NCBI RefSeq assembly: GCF_003367195.1
Contig: NZ_QRGO01000001.1
Location: 2,466,501 to 2,530,500 of the forward strand
Source: Undibacter mobilis
Lineage (GTDB): Bacteria; Pseudomonadota; Alphaproteobacteria; Rhizobiales; Xanthobacteraceae
Direction of reading: 5' to 3'
Length of the DNA stretch: 64,000 nucleotides
Of the stretch, positions 1 to 8,488 are shown in pieces. A program made the translations under genes and the position numbers. The notes beneath the pieces are model-generated. The model saw only the letters and a list, made by a program, of their open reading frames with translations, made no database searches and was not told the origin of the DNA. How positions within the stretch are numbered: position 1 is the stretch's first letter; each line of letters starts with the position of its first letter.

Positions 1-1
1 G

Positions 2-1087
2 CTCACTGGCAGCGGCATCTGGACGGCTGCCCATGCCCGGGCGCTGGACGCGCAGATTTCAGACCTCGCCCGCCGCCACCGCGCGGTCAAAGCGGTCTCC
101 ATCGACATGGCGCAGGTCGAGCATCTCGACACGTTCGGCGCCTGGCTGCTCGAGAAGCTGGTCCGCGGCGCCGAGGCCAACGGCGCCAAGACCGAGGTCG
201 CCGGCCTCAAGGACGACTACCGCGCGATGATCGACGAGATGCATCAGGTCGATCTCGATCCGTTGCGCAAGCGGGGCGCCGCCAATTCGTTCGTCTATGC
301 CCTGTCATCGGTGGGCGAAAACATCACCTCCGTCGGCCGGTCGCTGATCGCCATCCTCAACATGTTCGGCGCGCTGATCACCGCCATCCTGCGCGTGCTG
401 CCGCGGCCGCGCAGCTTCCGCATGACGTCTCTGGTCCACCAGCTCGATATGGTGGCCTGGCGCGCGGTGCCGATCATCCTGCTCATCACCTTCCTGATCG
501 GCTGCATCATCGCCCAGCAGGGCTTGTTTCATTTTCGCAAGTTCGGCGCCGACGTCTATGTCGTCGACATGGTCGGCATTCTGGTGCTGCGCGAACTCGG
601 CGTGCTGATCGTCTGCATCATGGTGGCCGGCCGCTCCGGCTCGGCCTACACCGCCGAGCTCGGCTCGATGAAGATGCGCGAGGAGATCGACGCGCTCAAG
701 ACCATGGGCTTCGATCCGACCGAGGTCTTGATCCTGCCGCGCATCCTCGCGCTTGTCATCGGCGTGCCGATCCTGACCTTCATCGGCTCGATGGCGGCGC
801 TCTATGGCGGCGGGCTGGTGTGCTGGCTCTATGGCGGCATCGCGCCCGACATCTTCCTGTCGCGGCTCAAGGAAGCGATCGCGCTCAACACGTTTCAGGT
901 CGGCATGATCAAGGCGCCGTTCATGGCGCTGGTGATCGGCGTCGTCTCGTGCGTCGAGGGGCTGGCCGTGAAGGGCTCCGCGGAATCGCTCGGCCGCCAG
1001 ACCACCGCCTCGGTGGTCGAAGCGATCTTCCTCGTCATCGTGATGGACGGCCTGTTCGCCATCTTCTTTGCCTCGATCGGGATGTGA
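2..1087 (+). CDS. mlaE: MlaE-like ABC lipid transport permease with N-terminal STAS domain (5' partial)
   Basis: The reading frame is open to the window edge, so the start lies upstream. The first ~75 visible residues look like an STAS/MlaB-type domain (conserved VSIDMAQVEHLDTFGAWLLEKL stretch), followed by a MlaE permease domain with about five membrane segments. The family forms the inner-membrane channel of Mla-type systems that move phospholipids between inner and outer membrane. Fusion of STAS and permease replaces a separate mlaB. The stop is 3 bp before the ATPase gene, and the MCE gene follows, so this is the first visible gene of a three-gene operon. The substrate is inferred from the family. 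Confidence 0.9.
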   Translation, partial: LTGSGIWTAAHARALDAQISDLARRHRAVKAVSIDMAQVEHLDTFGAWLLEKLVRGAEANGAKTEVAGLKDDYRAMIDEMHQVDLDPLRKRGAANSFVYALSSVGENITSVGRSLIAILNMFGALITAILRVLPRPRSFRMTSLVHQLDMVAWRAVPIILLITFLIGCIIAQQGLFHFRKFGADVYVVDMVGILVLRELGVLIVCIMVAGRSGSAYTAELGSMKMREEIDALKTMGFDPTEVLILPRILALVIGVPILTFIGSMAALYGGGLVCWLYGGIAPDIFLSRLKEAIALNTFQVGMIKAPFMALVIGVVSCVEGLAVKGSAESLGRQTTASVVEAIFLVIVMDGLFAIFFASIGM

Positions 1088-1090
1088 GCG

Positions 1091-1894
1091 ATGGCCACCA
1101 ACGGCAAACGCGAAACGGTGATCGAGGCGCGCGGCGTCGAAGTGGGCTTCGGCGACCGCCTGGTGCTCAAGGGCGCCGACCTCGACGTCTATCGCGGCGA
1201 AATTCTCGGCTTCGTCGGCGGCTCGGGCGCCGGCAAGTCCGTGCTGATGCGCACCATCATCGGTCTCATCAGAAAAAGCGCCGGCACCATCAAGGTGCTC
1301 GGCAGCGATCTCGACCAGCTCAGCGATGACGAGCGCCGCGCCATCGAGAGGCGCTGGGGCGTGCTGTTTCAGCAGGGCGCGCTGTTCTCCTCGCTGACGG
1401 TGATGGAGAATCTGCAATTCACGGTGCGCGAGAACCTGCATTTGCCGCAGCGCCTGATGGACGAACTGGCGGTCGCCAAGCTCGAAATGGTGGGGCTGGA
1501 TGCCAGCGTCTGCAGCAAATACCCTTCGGAGCTTTCGGGCGGCATGACCAAGCGCGTGGCTTTGGCGCGGGCGCTCGCGCTCGATCCGGAGATCGTGTTT
1601 CTCGATGAACCGACCTCGGGCCTCGATCCCATCGGCGCCGGCGATTTCGACACCTTGATCGCGACGCTGCAGCGGGTTTTGGGGCTCACCGTTTACATGG
1701 TAACCCACGATCTCGACAGCCTGAGCACCGTCTGCGACCGCATCGCCGTGCTGTATGACGGCAAGGTGATCGCGGCGGGCACCATGGACACGATGCTCAA
1801 GTCCGAGCATCCGTGGATGAAAGAATACTTCCGCGGCAAGCGTGCCCGCGCGGCGATCGGCGCGCGCGAGGCTGCGCTGTCGGGCAACGGCTGA
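1091..1894 (+). CDS. mlaF: MlaF-like ABC transporter ATP-binding protein
   Basis: A 267-residue ABC ATPase. The Walker A motif GGSGAGKS is at residues 43-50, the signature LSGGM lies in the middle, and Walker B is FLDEPTSGLDP. The ATG sits 3 bp after the permease stop, implying translational coupling. In MlaFEDB-type complexes this subunit powers phospholipid movement by the permease and MCE protein. The length and full motif set indicate an intact protein. The direction of lipid transport cannot be read from sequence. Confidence 0.92.
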   Translation: MATNGKRETVIEARGVEVGFGDRLVLKGADLDVYRGEILGFVGGSGAGKSVLMRTIIGLIRKSAGTIKVLGSDLDQLSDDERRAIERRWGVLFQQGALFSSLTVMENLQFTVRENLHLPQRLMDELAVAKLEMVGLDASVCSKYPSELSGGMTKRVALARALALDPEIVFLDEPTSGLDPIGAGDFDTLIATLQRVLGLTVYMVTHDLDSLSTVCDRIAVLYDGKVIAAGTMDTMLKSEHPWMKEYFRGKRARAAIGAREAALSGNG

Positions 1895-1909
1895 ACTGGA
1901 GCTGGTCGA

Positions 1910-2878
1910 ATGGAAACGCGAGCCAATTACGTGCTGATCGGGGTGTTTACCCTGGCCGTGGTCGCCGGCGTGTTCGGCTTCATCTACTGGTTCCAGAACA
2001 TCGGCGGCACCGGCGAGCGGCTTCGCTATCGCATCGTGTTCGACGGCTCCGTGTCCGGTCTGCGCACCGGCGCCAGTGTGCTGTTCAACGGCATCCGCGT
2101 CGGCGAGGTGACCGGGCTGCAGCTCGATCCTTCGAAGCCGAAGCAGGTGGTCGCGACGTTGTCGGTCGACAAATCTGTCACCGTGCGCGCGGACACGCAG
2201 ATCGGTCTCGAATTCCAGGGTTTGACCGGGATCGCATCGGTCTCCCTGATCGGCGGCAATCCGTCGGCCAAGGTCGTGGCCGGCGTCGGCGCCGGCGAGA
2301 CGCCGCCCTTGATGGTGGCGCCGCCGGGCGCGACCCAGGATGTGACCCAGGCCGCGCGCGACATCATGCGCAAGGTCGATGATTTTATCACCCAGAACCA
2401 GGAATCCTTCAAAGCGGCGCTGACGAATATCGAGAAATTTACGGCGGCCTTGTCCAACAACTCGGACAAGATCGACAAGACGCTGAGCAACATCGAGCGG
2501 TTCACCGCCGCGCTCGGCAGCAATTCGGACAGCATCGACAAGACGCTGAGCAATATCGAACGCTTCACCGGTGCGCTGGGCCGCAATTCCGACCGCATCG
2601 ATCGTATCGCGCAGGGGCTCGAGGGCCTGACCGGCGGGCCTGACGGCAAAGGCGGTGACATCAACGCGGCGGCCCGCTCGATCAAGACTCTGGCGGATAA
2701 TCTCGACAAGCGCACCGAGGCCTTGACGCTCGACATTGCGCGGCTCGCCAAAACCGGCACGCGCACGCTGTCGACGATCGACAAGGCGGCCAAGAATTTC
2801 GACGAGAACCCCAGCCGCCTGATCTGGGGCGGCTCGTCGTCGGATCAGAAGCAGCCGCGCACGCCGGCGGTGCGCTGA
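1910..2878 (+). CDS. mlaD: MlaD/MCE-domain lipid transport protein with 21-residue repeats
   Basis: A 322-residue protein with one N-terminal membrane anchor (about residues 7-27) and an MCE domain around residues 38-120 (FDGSVSGLRTGASVLFNGIRVGEV). It fits the periplasmic substrate-binding subunit of the Mla system encoded just upstream. After the MCE domain a 21-residue unit (NIERFTAALGSNSDSIDKTL type) is repeated three times at residues 173-235, exactly three heptads per unit, so a helical or coiled rod is likely. A GGAG ribosome site lies 8 bp before the ATG. A strong terminator follows the stop. Confidence 0.9.
   Translation: METRANYVLIGVFTLAVVAGVFGFIYWFQNIGGTGERLRYRIVFDGSVSGLRTGASVLFNGIRVGEVTGLQLDPSKPKQVVATLSVDKSVTVRADTQIGLEFQGLTGIASVSLIGGNPSAKVVAGVGAGETPPLMVAPPGATQDVTQAARDIMRKVDDFITQNQESFKAALTNIEKFTAALSNNSDKIDKTLSNIERFTAALGSNSDSIDKTLSNIERFTGALGRNSDRIDRIAQGLEGLTGGPDGKGGDINAAARSIKTLADNLDKRTEALTLDIARLAKTGTRTLSTIDKAAKNFDENPSRLIWGGSSSDQKQPRTPAVR
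2426..2614 (+). repeat. Three tandem 63-bp repeats inside the MCE gene
   Basis: Three in-frame 63-bp units encode NIEKFTAALSNNSDKIDKTL-like 21-mers. The second and third copies are nearly identical over their first half. The repeat length equals three heptads of an alpha-helical coil. Confidence 0.85.
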
Positions 2879-2888
2879 ACAGCCAAAC

Positions 2889-2920
2889 AAAAACGGGCGC
2901 CGCGAGGGCGCCCGTTTTTT
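2889..2920 (+). terminator. Rho-independent terminator after mlaD
   Basis: The stem ACGGGCGCC / GGCGCCCGT is followed by a run of six T. It is flanked by A on the left, so it may also stop transcripts of the convergent large coiled-coil gene. Confidence 0.9.
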
Positions 2921-2942
2921 ATTGGCGTAGCCTCAAGGCCGC

Positions 2943-5900
2943 TCAGTCGAAGCGGCCGGCCGCGTGCGCCAGCATGGTGTAGACCTTGCCGGTTTCCGAG
3001 GTGAGGTAGGTGCGCGCCACCACCTGGCCGCGGTCGTCGCGCGAGACTTCCTCGAGCAGCCGTTCGAATTCGCCGATATAGCGATCGACCGTCTGCTTGA
3101 ATTCGCGGTCGGCGCGATATTTGCGGCGGATCTCGTCGAAGGCCTGCTGGCCCTGCAGCGTGTAGAGACGGCGCGTGAACACGTTGCGCTCACCGCGCTT
3201 GTAGCGGTCCCACAGGTCGGCCGCGGCTTCGTGGTCGATCATGCGCGCGATATCGACCGAGAGACTGTCGAGCGACTCGATCGAGTGCCGCGCGGGGCGG
3301 TCGTCGCTGCGCACGGTGTCGCGGGCGGGTTCGCGGACCGCGTCGCGGCCATAGTCGCGGGCCGGCTCACGGATTTGCGGCTCGCTGTCCTCGCGTGAGG
3401 CGCGCGACAACAGATCGCTGAGCCAGCCACTCTTGCCGCCGCCCGATGGCGCCGGTGCCGGGGCAGCCGCTGCCGGCGGCTCGGGGCGGCGCGGCGGTTG
3501 GGCGAAGCTGGCGATGTCGCGCGGCGGGGCCGGGCGGGGCGCCGGTTCGCCGCGCGAAACCTGTTCGCGGCCGCCGATGACGGCCAGCGCCGGCTCTTCA
3601 CGGAAGCGGCGCTGCGCCGGCTCGACGGCGTCGATATTGCGGCCGTGGCGGGCAACGATGCGGTTCAGCTCGGCCAGCGCCTCGATCTGATCGACGATGG
3701 CGCGGCGCATTTGCGCAGCGTTCTCGGCGGTCTCCTGCGGCAGTTCGAACACGCCGCGGCGCAGCTCGGTGCGCGTGGCTTCCAGCTCGCGCTGCATTTC
3801 CGCCGCCATCTGCTTCATGTCCTGAACCGTCTCGGCATAGCGCTGAGCGGCGTCGCGGAAGTAGGCCTCGGTGTCTTCCGACGACTGCTCGTAAAGGCGG
3901 CGCACGCCCTTGGCGGCGTCGGCAAAGCGTTCCTGCAGGCCGCGGAACATCGATTCCGACTCTGACGAGGTCTGGGTGTAGACCTTGTTCATGGTCTCGA
4001 GCGTGCGGCGCCGTTCGTCTTCCGCGGTCTCGCGCACGATTTCGTATTGCTCGGTGATGGCGCGGGTGCCGTCGGCGCTCGATTCCGACACCAGACGGGC
4101 GACTTCGCGGGCGCGGGCGGAGGCCGCCTCGAGCGATTCATCGAGCAGGCCGGAGAAGCGCTTGAGGCGCTGCTCGATATCCTCGGTGCGGATGTCGAGG
4201 GTGGCGACCAGCGAGTCGAGCTGCGCGCGCCGTTCGTTGACGTGATCTTCGGTCTTGCGGTTGCTGTCGTCGATGATCGCGGCGGCCTTGGCAAGGTCGC
4301 GGCCGTGAGCGTCGAACTGGGTGGCCAGCTGGCCGAGATCGCGCAGCGCGTCGGCGGTGAGGCCGCGGAAGCCGGTGATCGTCGTCTCGATACGGTCGGT
4401 TGCTTCGGTGGTCGAGCCGTTGACGCGCTCCATGGCGTCGACGAATTCCGACACGCGGCGCATCAGGGTGTTTTCCAGCGCGCTCATGTTCTCGTGCGAA
4501 CCGGACAGCACTTCCTGCAACATGATGTTGGCTTCGCGCAGGCGCTCGAACAAAGCGGTGGTGTCGGAACGCAGCATGCCGTGCGTTTCCATCATCTCCG
4601 TAACCGTTGAGGTCGCGGTTTCGCGCGAGCGTTCGATCGCCTTGGCGGCGGTCTCCTGCAGGTCGGTGAGCGTGCGGGTCACGGTATTGGCCGCGCTTTC
4701 GCCGGCGGCGTTGATCATGCGGGTGATCTCGGCGCCGTTCTCGGTGACGGCGCGGCTGAAGGCCAGGCCCTTGTCGCTGATCTCGTTGAGCGCCAGGTCG
4801 GCCGCCTTGGTGATGTCGGCGGCGAACTGCTGGCTCTTCTCGGTGAGGGCGCTGAGCACGCCGGAGCTGCTGTCGGAGAGCACATCGGCCATTTCGCTGG
4901 TGCGCTTGCCAACCGTATCGGCGATCTCGTCGGTGCGCGCCACGATGGTGCGGGCGACCTCGTCGGACAGGCTGGTGAGCGTCTTTTCCGCGCTCGCGGC
5001 ACTGTCGCGGATGGCGTCGGCGGTCGAGGTTGACAGCGCGCTGAGCGCGGCTTCGGCTTCCGACGTGTTGGTCTTGATGGTGTTCGACAGCGCCTCGACG
5101 CGGGAGTGCAGCGTCTCGGCGGCGGCGGTGGCGCGGCTCTCCAACTCGTCGGTGACGGTCGCGGTGCGGCCGACGAGGAGTTCCTCGAAGCGGTTGATGC
5201 GGCTGTCGAGCGTTTCGGCGACTTCCAGCGCCCGCGAGCCGAGCGTCTTGTCCATCTCGCCGATCTTGGCGCCGATGGTGTCGGCGACCTCGGTGCCGCG
5301 GGTGTTGATGGTGCCGGTGATGTCGGTGATGCGCTTGTCGAGCGCGGCGACGATCTCGTTGCCGCCTTCGTTGAGCGTGTTGGCCAGATCGGTGACGCGA
5401 ACGCCGAGCAGGTCCTCGAACTGGACGAGGCGCTTGTCGAGCGTGCCGGCGAGGGCGTCGGCGCGGCCGGTGACGCGGTCGTCGAACGAGTCGAGATAGG
5501 CGCGCATGGCCGCGGCGACGTCGTCGGTGCGCTGACCGAGGCGTTCGATCAGTTCGCTGCCGTACGTCTTGATGGTGTGGTCGAAGTCGGCGACGTTGCG
5601 GGTGATCAGGCTGCCGAGCGCGCTGGAATCGCGCGCGATCGTTTCCGACAGCGCGGTGCCGTTCTTGTCGAACACCGCTTCGAAGGCCTTGAGGCGCTCG
5701 ATGAGCATCGCCTCGGTCTGCTCGTTGCGGTTATCGAGGCTGGCCGACAGCATATCGGCGTTGCGGCGGAAGGTGTCGGCGATCGACTGGCTGCGGGCGG
5801 CCAGCGTTTCGTTGGTGACCGAGCCGGTCTGTTCGATGCGGTTGACGACCTCGTTGCCGCGGATGCTGATGGCCTGCACCAGTTCCTCGGAGCGGGCGGC

Positions 5901-7211
5901 GAGCTGGTCGGCGATCTCGGCCGAATTGCGGCCCAGCGCATCGGCATACTGCTCGGAACGGGCGGCCAGCGCCTCGGTGATCTGCTGCGAGCGGGTCGCC
6001 ATGGTGTCGACGGTGCCCTGCGTCTTCTGCGCGAAACCCTGCGCCACCTGGTCGAGGCGCGCGGTCATCATCTGCTGCAGGCGCGCCGCCATGTCGGCAT
6101 ATTCGTCGTGGATGTGTTCGGACTTGAAGCTGAGGCTCTGTGACAGGCGATCGCTCGCCGAGGCGATCGACGAGGTGGCGCGGTCGCTGGTCGCTTCCAG
6201 ACGCTCGAGCAGCGTGGAGCCGCGCTCGCCGAGCGCGTCGATCATCGAGTCGCCGGCATGGCCGAGCGCCAGCGTGATGTGTTCGCCCTTTTCGGTGAGC
6301 GTGCGCGTCACGCGCTGCGCGACGTCGTTGACCTTCTCGGCGACCAGATCGCCGACCGACGTGATGTCGTGCGACAGATCGAGATGCACGGCGCCGATCG
6401 CCTTGCGCACCTGATCGGCCTGGCTGACGAGGGTGTCGCGCTGGTTGGTCAGTTCGGACAGAAGATCGCGGATGCGCACTTCGTTGTCGTTATAGGCGCG
6501 CTCCAGCGCCGACACTTCGTTGTGCACCAGCGCCTCGAGCTCGGCGGCGCGCGCCAGCGCGCGCTCGACGCCGTCGCCCATGGCGGTGACTTCGCGGCGG
6601 ATGGCCTGGCCGACCGAGACGATCTGGTCGCGCGCGGCGGTTTCCGGCTGGGCCAGCCGCATCGCCACTTCGGCCATGGACTCGGCGACAATGCGCAGAT
6701 CCTGCGAGCGGCTGAACAGATGGGCGAGCACGTAGAAGAAGATCACCGGCACGATCACCGCGCTGGCGATGCCGGCGACGGTGGCCACGCCGAGGTTCGG
6801 CGCGTCGAGCATCGGCAGGAGTTCGGCGCGCGACAGGTAGACGAGCGCGGCGGCGCCGGCAGTCCAGGCGAAGGCGGCGATGGTGGCCATGGTGTAGGGC
6901 GCGCGGGCGCGGCGGCCGCGCAGCGTCTGCAGAATGGAGCCCATCGAGGCGGCGTCGTCATTGGCCGGCAGGCGGGGGACCGAGTCATTGCCGGCCCATT
7001 GCGGCGCGGCTTCCGGTTCGCGGAACAGGTCCGGCGTCACCGGCGGGGCATCGAATTCGAAGGTGTCGTTCTTGTCGGGCGCGGCCGGCGCGACCGCCGT
7101 ATCGGCGGCCGGCTCCTTGCGCGGTGCGGTGATATGAACGTTGAGCGCGTCCTCGAGCGCGGCCATTGCCTGGTCCGTTGCCGTCTTGGACTGCTGCGGG
7201 TTGTTCGCCAT
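2943..7211 (-). CDS. Giant membrane-anchored coiled-coil protein, GPR/RgsE-like
   Basis: A 1422-residue protein. An acidic/proline-rich N-terminus of ~100 residues is followed by two membrane segments (about 107-126 and 140-165). Then come ~1000 residues of degenerate helical repeats with apolipoprotein A1/A4/E-like pattern (recurring DALGERG, ALAARS, IVAALDKR phrases), a proline-rich linker and a compact C-terminal domain of ~100 residues (FTRRLYTLQGQQAFDEI). This architecture resembles the growth pole ring protein GPR of Agrobacterium and RgsE of Sinorhizobium, which organise polar growth, although it is shorter than the ~2100-residue GPR. I chose the ATG at 7211 because GAGG lies ~9 bp upstream; a start 17 codons earlier has none. 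The identity is inferred from architecture, not from alignment. Confidence 0.7.
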   Translation of the reverse strand: MANNPQQSKTATDQAMAALEDALNVHITAPRKEPAADTAVAPAAPDKNDTFEFDAPPVTPDLFREPEAAPQWAGNDSVPRLPANDDAASMGSILQTLRGRRARAPYTMATIAAFAWTAGAAALVYLSRAELLPMLDAPNLGVATVAGIASAVIVPVIFFYVLAHLFSRSQDLRIVAESMAEVAMRLAQPETAARDQIVSVGQAIRREVTAMGDGVERALARAAELEALVHNEVSALERAYNDNEVRIRDLLSELTNQRDTLVSQADQVRKAIGAVHLDLSHDITSVGDLVAEKVNDVAQRVTRTLTEKGEHITLALGHAGDSMIDALGERGSTLLERLEATSDRATSSIASASDRLSQSLSFKSEHIHDEYADMAARLQQMMTARLDQVAQGFAQKTQGTVDTMATRSQQITEALAARSEQYADALGRNSAEIADQLAARSEELVQAISIRGNEVVNRIEQTGSVTNETLAARSQSIADTFRRNADMLSASLDNRNEQTEAMLIERLKAFEAVFDKNGTALSETIARDSSALGSLITRNVADFDHTIKTYGSELIERLGQRTDDVAAAMRAYLDSFDDRVTGRADALAGTLDKRLVQFEDLLGVRVTDLANTLNEGGNEIVAALDKRITDITGTINTRGTEVADTIGAKIGEMDKTLGSRALEVAETLDSRINRFEELLVGRTATVTDELESRATAAAETLHSRVEALSNTIKTNTSEAEAALSALSTSTADAIRDSAASAEKTLTSLSDEVARTIVARTDEIADTVGKRTSEMADVLSDSSSGVLSALTEKSQQFAADITKAADLALNEISDKGLAFSRAVTENGAEITRMINAAGESAANTVTRTLTDLQETAAKAIERSRETATSTVTEMMETHGMLRSDTTALFERLREANIMLQEVLSGSHENMSALENTLMRRVSEFVDAMERVNGSTTEATDRIETTITGFRGLTADALRDLGQLATQFDAHGRDLAKAAAIIDDSNRKTEDHVNERRAQLDSLVATLDIRTEDIEQRLKRFSGLLDESLEAASARAREVARLVSESSADGTRAITEQYEIVRETAEDERRRTLETMNKVYTQTSSESESMFRGLQERFADAAKGVRRLYEQSSEDTEAYFRDAAQRYAETVQDMKQMAAEMQRELEATRTELRRGVFELPQETAENAAQMRRAIVDQIEALAELNRIVARHGRNIDAVEPAQRRFREEPALAVIGGREQVSRGEPAPRPAPPRDIASFAQPPRRPEPPAAAAPAPAPSGGGKSGWLSDLLSRASREDSEPQIREPARDYGRDAVREPARDTVRSDDRPARHSIESLDSLSVDIARMIDHEAAADLWDRYKRGERNVFTRRLYTLQGQQAFDEIRRKYRADREFKQTVDRYIGEFERLLEEVSRDDRGQVVARTYLTSETGKVYTMLAHAAGRFD

Positions 7212-7712
7212 ATCGGATCGCCTCGTGTTACGCCGCACTTCAGAAAACAGTTTGCGGCTCATTCAGACGAATTTGCCGCAATGTATCGGGACCCGCGCCG
7301 CGCTTGCGCCGGGGTCCATGAGATGCCGGGACGGGAGCTTGTCCGCTTCCACCTGATCGCCAGAAATTCATCCTATCGTGTTGGCAAAGCGAAAGAAACC
7401 GGACCGCTAAGGATGTTTTAATCATCGTTAATGGGCCTTAACCATGGCCCTCGCGCTGTCCCGTAACGTGCCAAGATGCGGGACGGACAGGAGTTTTCGC
7501 GATGCAGCCGGCCGCCCCCGGCGGAGGAGGTGACGGCGCTATTGCGGCGACCCCATGGCAAAGCCGGGCCGGGGTCTTTCCACGGTTACGCCGGCCTTAA
7601 CCACGGTCCTGAAGTTCCGCCGCGCCTGTGCCCGGACCGATGCCGGAATTTACCGGACCTTGGCAGGCCCCCCGGCACACTGGGCGCCGAGACGGATGGC
7701 GGAGGGACAGCC
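7212..7712. other. Divergent intergenic region between the GPR-like and Hpt genes
   Basis: About 500 bp with no convincing gene. It should hold promoters for both divergent genes. The most distinct structure is three TTAA tetramers spaced exactly 10 bp apart at 7418-7441. The Hpt frame is open upstream to 7476, but that stretch is proline/arginine-rich without homology signal, so I treat it as noncoding. Confidence 0.5.
7418..7441. promoter_or_regulatory. Three TTAA half-sites at 10-bp spacing
   Basis: TTAA occurs at 7418-7421, 7428-7431 and 7438-7441, each pair separated by 6 bp. CtrA sites are TTAA-N7-TTAA, so this is one base short of the known consensus, but the helical phasing is regular and the last copy continues as TTAACC. 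The function is uncertain. Confidence 0.35.
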
Positions 7713-8066
7713 ATGGAAAGCGCGGCGCAAGTTGACGACACGGTGGTGCTGGATCGCCAGCATCTGGCGCGGATGACGCTGGGCAATCGCAGCCTCGAGC
7801 ACGAAGTGCTCGAACTGTTCGACCGCCAGGCGGAACTTCTGCTCGGCCGGATGCGCAAGAGCGACAGCGACGGCGTTTATGCGATGGCCCATGCGCTCAA
7901 GGGCTCGGCCGCCGGTATCGGCGCTGCTGAAGTCGCCCGCGCCGCGGAGCTGACCGAGCGCGCCACCAAGGGTTCGGCTGAAGAGTGTTCGGCGGCGATC
8001 GACAGGCTGGCCGGCGCGGTGGACAAGGCCCGCGCCGTCATTACCGAGCTGCTCCGGCAGCGCTGA
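7713..8066 (+). CDS. Hpt (histidine phosphotransfer) domain protein
   Basis: A 117-residue protein consisting of a single Hpt domain. The motif MAHALKGSAAGIG places the phospho-accepting histidine at residue 60. Such proteins relay phosphate between hybrid kinases and response regulators. The start at 7713 is set by the GGAGGG ribosome site a few bases upstream. It is divergent from the GPR-like gene. No kinase lies beside it, so its partner is unknown. It does not look like ChpT, which is larger and has a degenerate ATPase domain. Confidence 0.85.
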   Translation: MESAAQVDDTVVLDRQHLARMTLGNRSLEHEVLELFDRQAELLLGRMRKSDSDGVYAMAHALKGSAAGIGAAEVARAAELTERATKGSAEECSAAIDRLAGAVDKARAVITELLRQR

Positions 8067-8164
8067 GGCGTTTCCGGCTACGGCTGGCCTTCACACCGGA
8101 ATGACGATATAGGGGGCGCGCCCGTTCTCAGGGCGCTTTCCCCACCACGTTCCGACCTCGTCCC

Positions 8165-8485
8165 ATGGCCAAGATTACGTTTATTGATTTTTCCGGCACC
8201 GCGCGCACCGTCGATGCCGAAAGCGGCTCGACCGTGATGGAAGCGGCGATCCGCAACAACATTCCCGGTATCGAGGCCGAGTGCGGCGGCGCCTGCGCCT
8301 GCGCCACCTGCCACGTCTATGTCGAGGAAGACTGGCGGGCGAAGACCGGCGAGCCGTCGCCGATGGAAGAGGACATGCTCGACTTCGGTTACGACGTGCG
8401 GCCGAACTCGCGGCTGTCGTGCCAGATCAAGGTGAGCGACGATCTCGACGGGCTCGTCGTGCGCACGCCGGAGAAGCAGGCTTAG
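8165..8485 (+). CDS. 2Fe-2S ferredoxin, adrenodoxin/FdVI type
   Basis: A 106-residue electron carrier. The cluster ligands match C-x5-C-x2-C at C40, C46 and C49, with the fourth at C86 (RLSCQIKV). An extra cysteine occurs at 44. The conserved CATCHVYV and the EEDML acidic patch put it with the putidaredoxin/adrenodoxin/Rhodobacter FdVI group, which serves iron-sulfur assembly or P450-type monooxygenases. No partner reductase or oxygenase is nearby, so the role is open. It converges on the hydrolase gene with only a few bases between the stops. Confidence 0.9.
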   Translation: MAKITFIDFSGTARTVDAESGSTVMEAAIRNNIPGIEAECGGACACATCHVYVEEDWRAKTGEPSPMEEDMLDFGYDVRPNSRLSCQIKVSDDLDGLVVRTPEKQA

Positions 8486-8488
8486 TCT

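Noticed and set aside
305..2890. 861-residue open frame on the minus strand opposite the Mla operon
   Set aside because: It mirrors the strongly coded plus-strand genes, has His/Arg/Asp-rich low-complexity translation and no recognisable domain; it is a typical high-GC antisense shadow.
7476..7712. 79-codon N-terminal extension of the Hpt gene
   Set aside because: The Hpt domain and a GGAGGG ribosome site fit the ATG at 7713. The extension is Pro/Arg/Gly-rich and includes no conserved segment.
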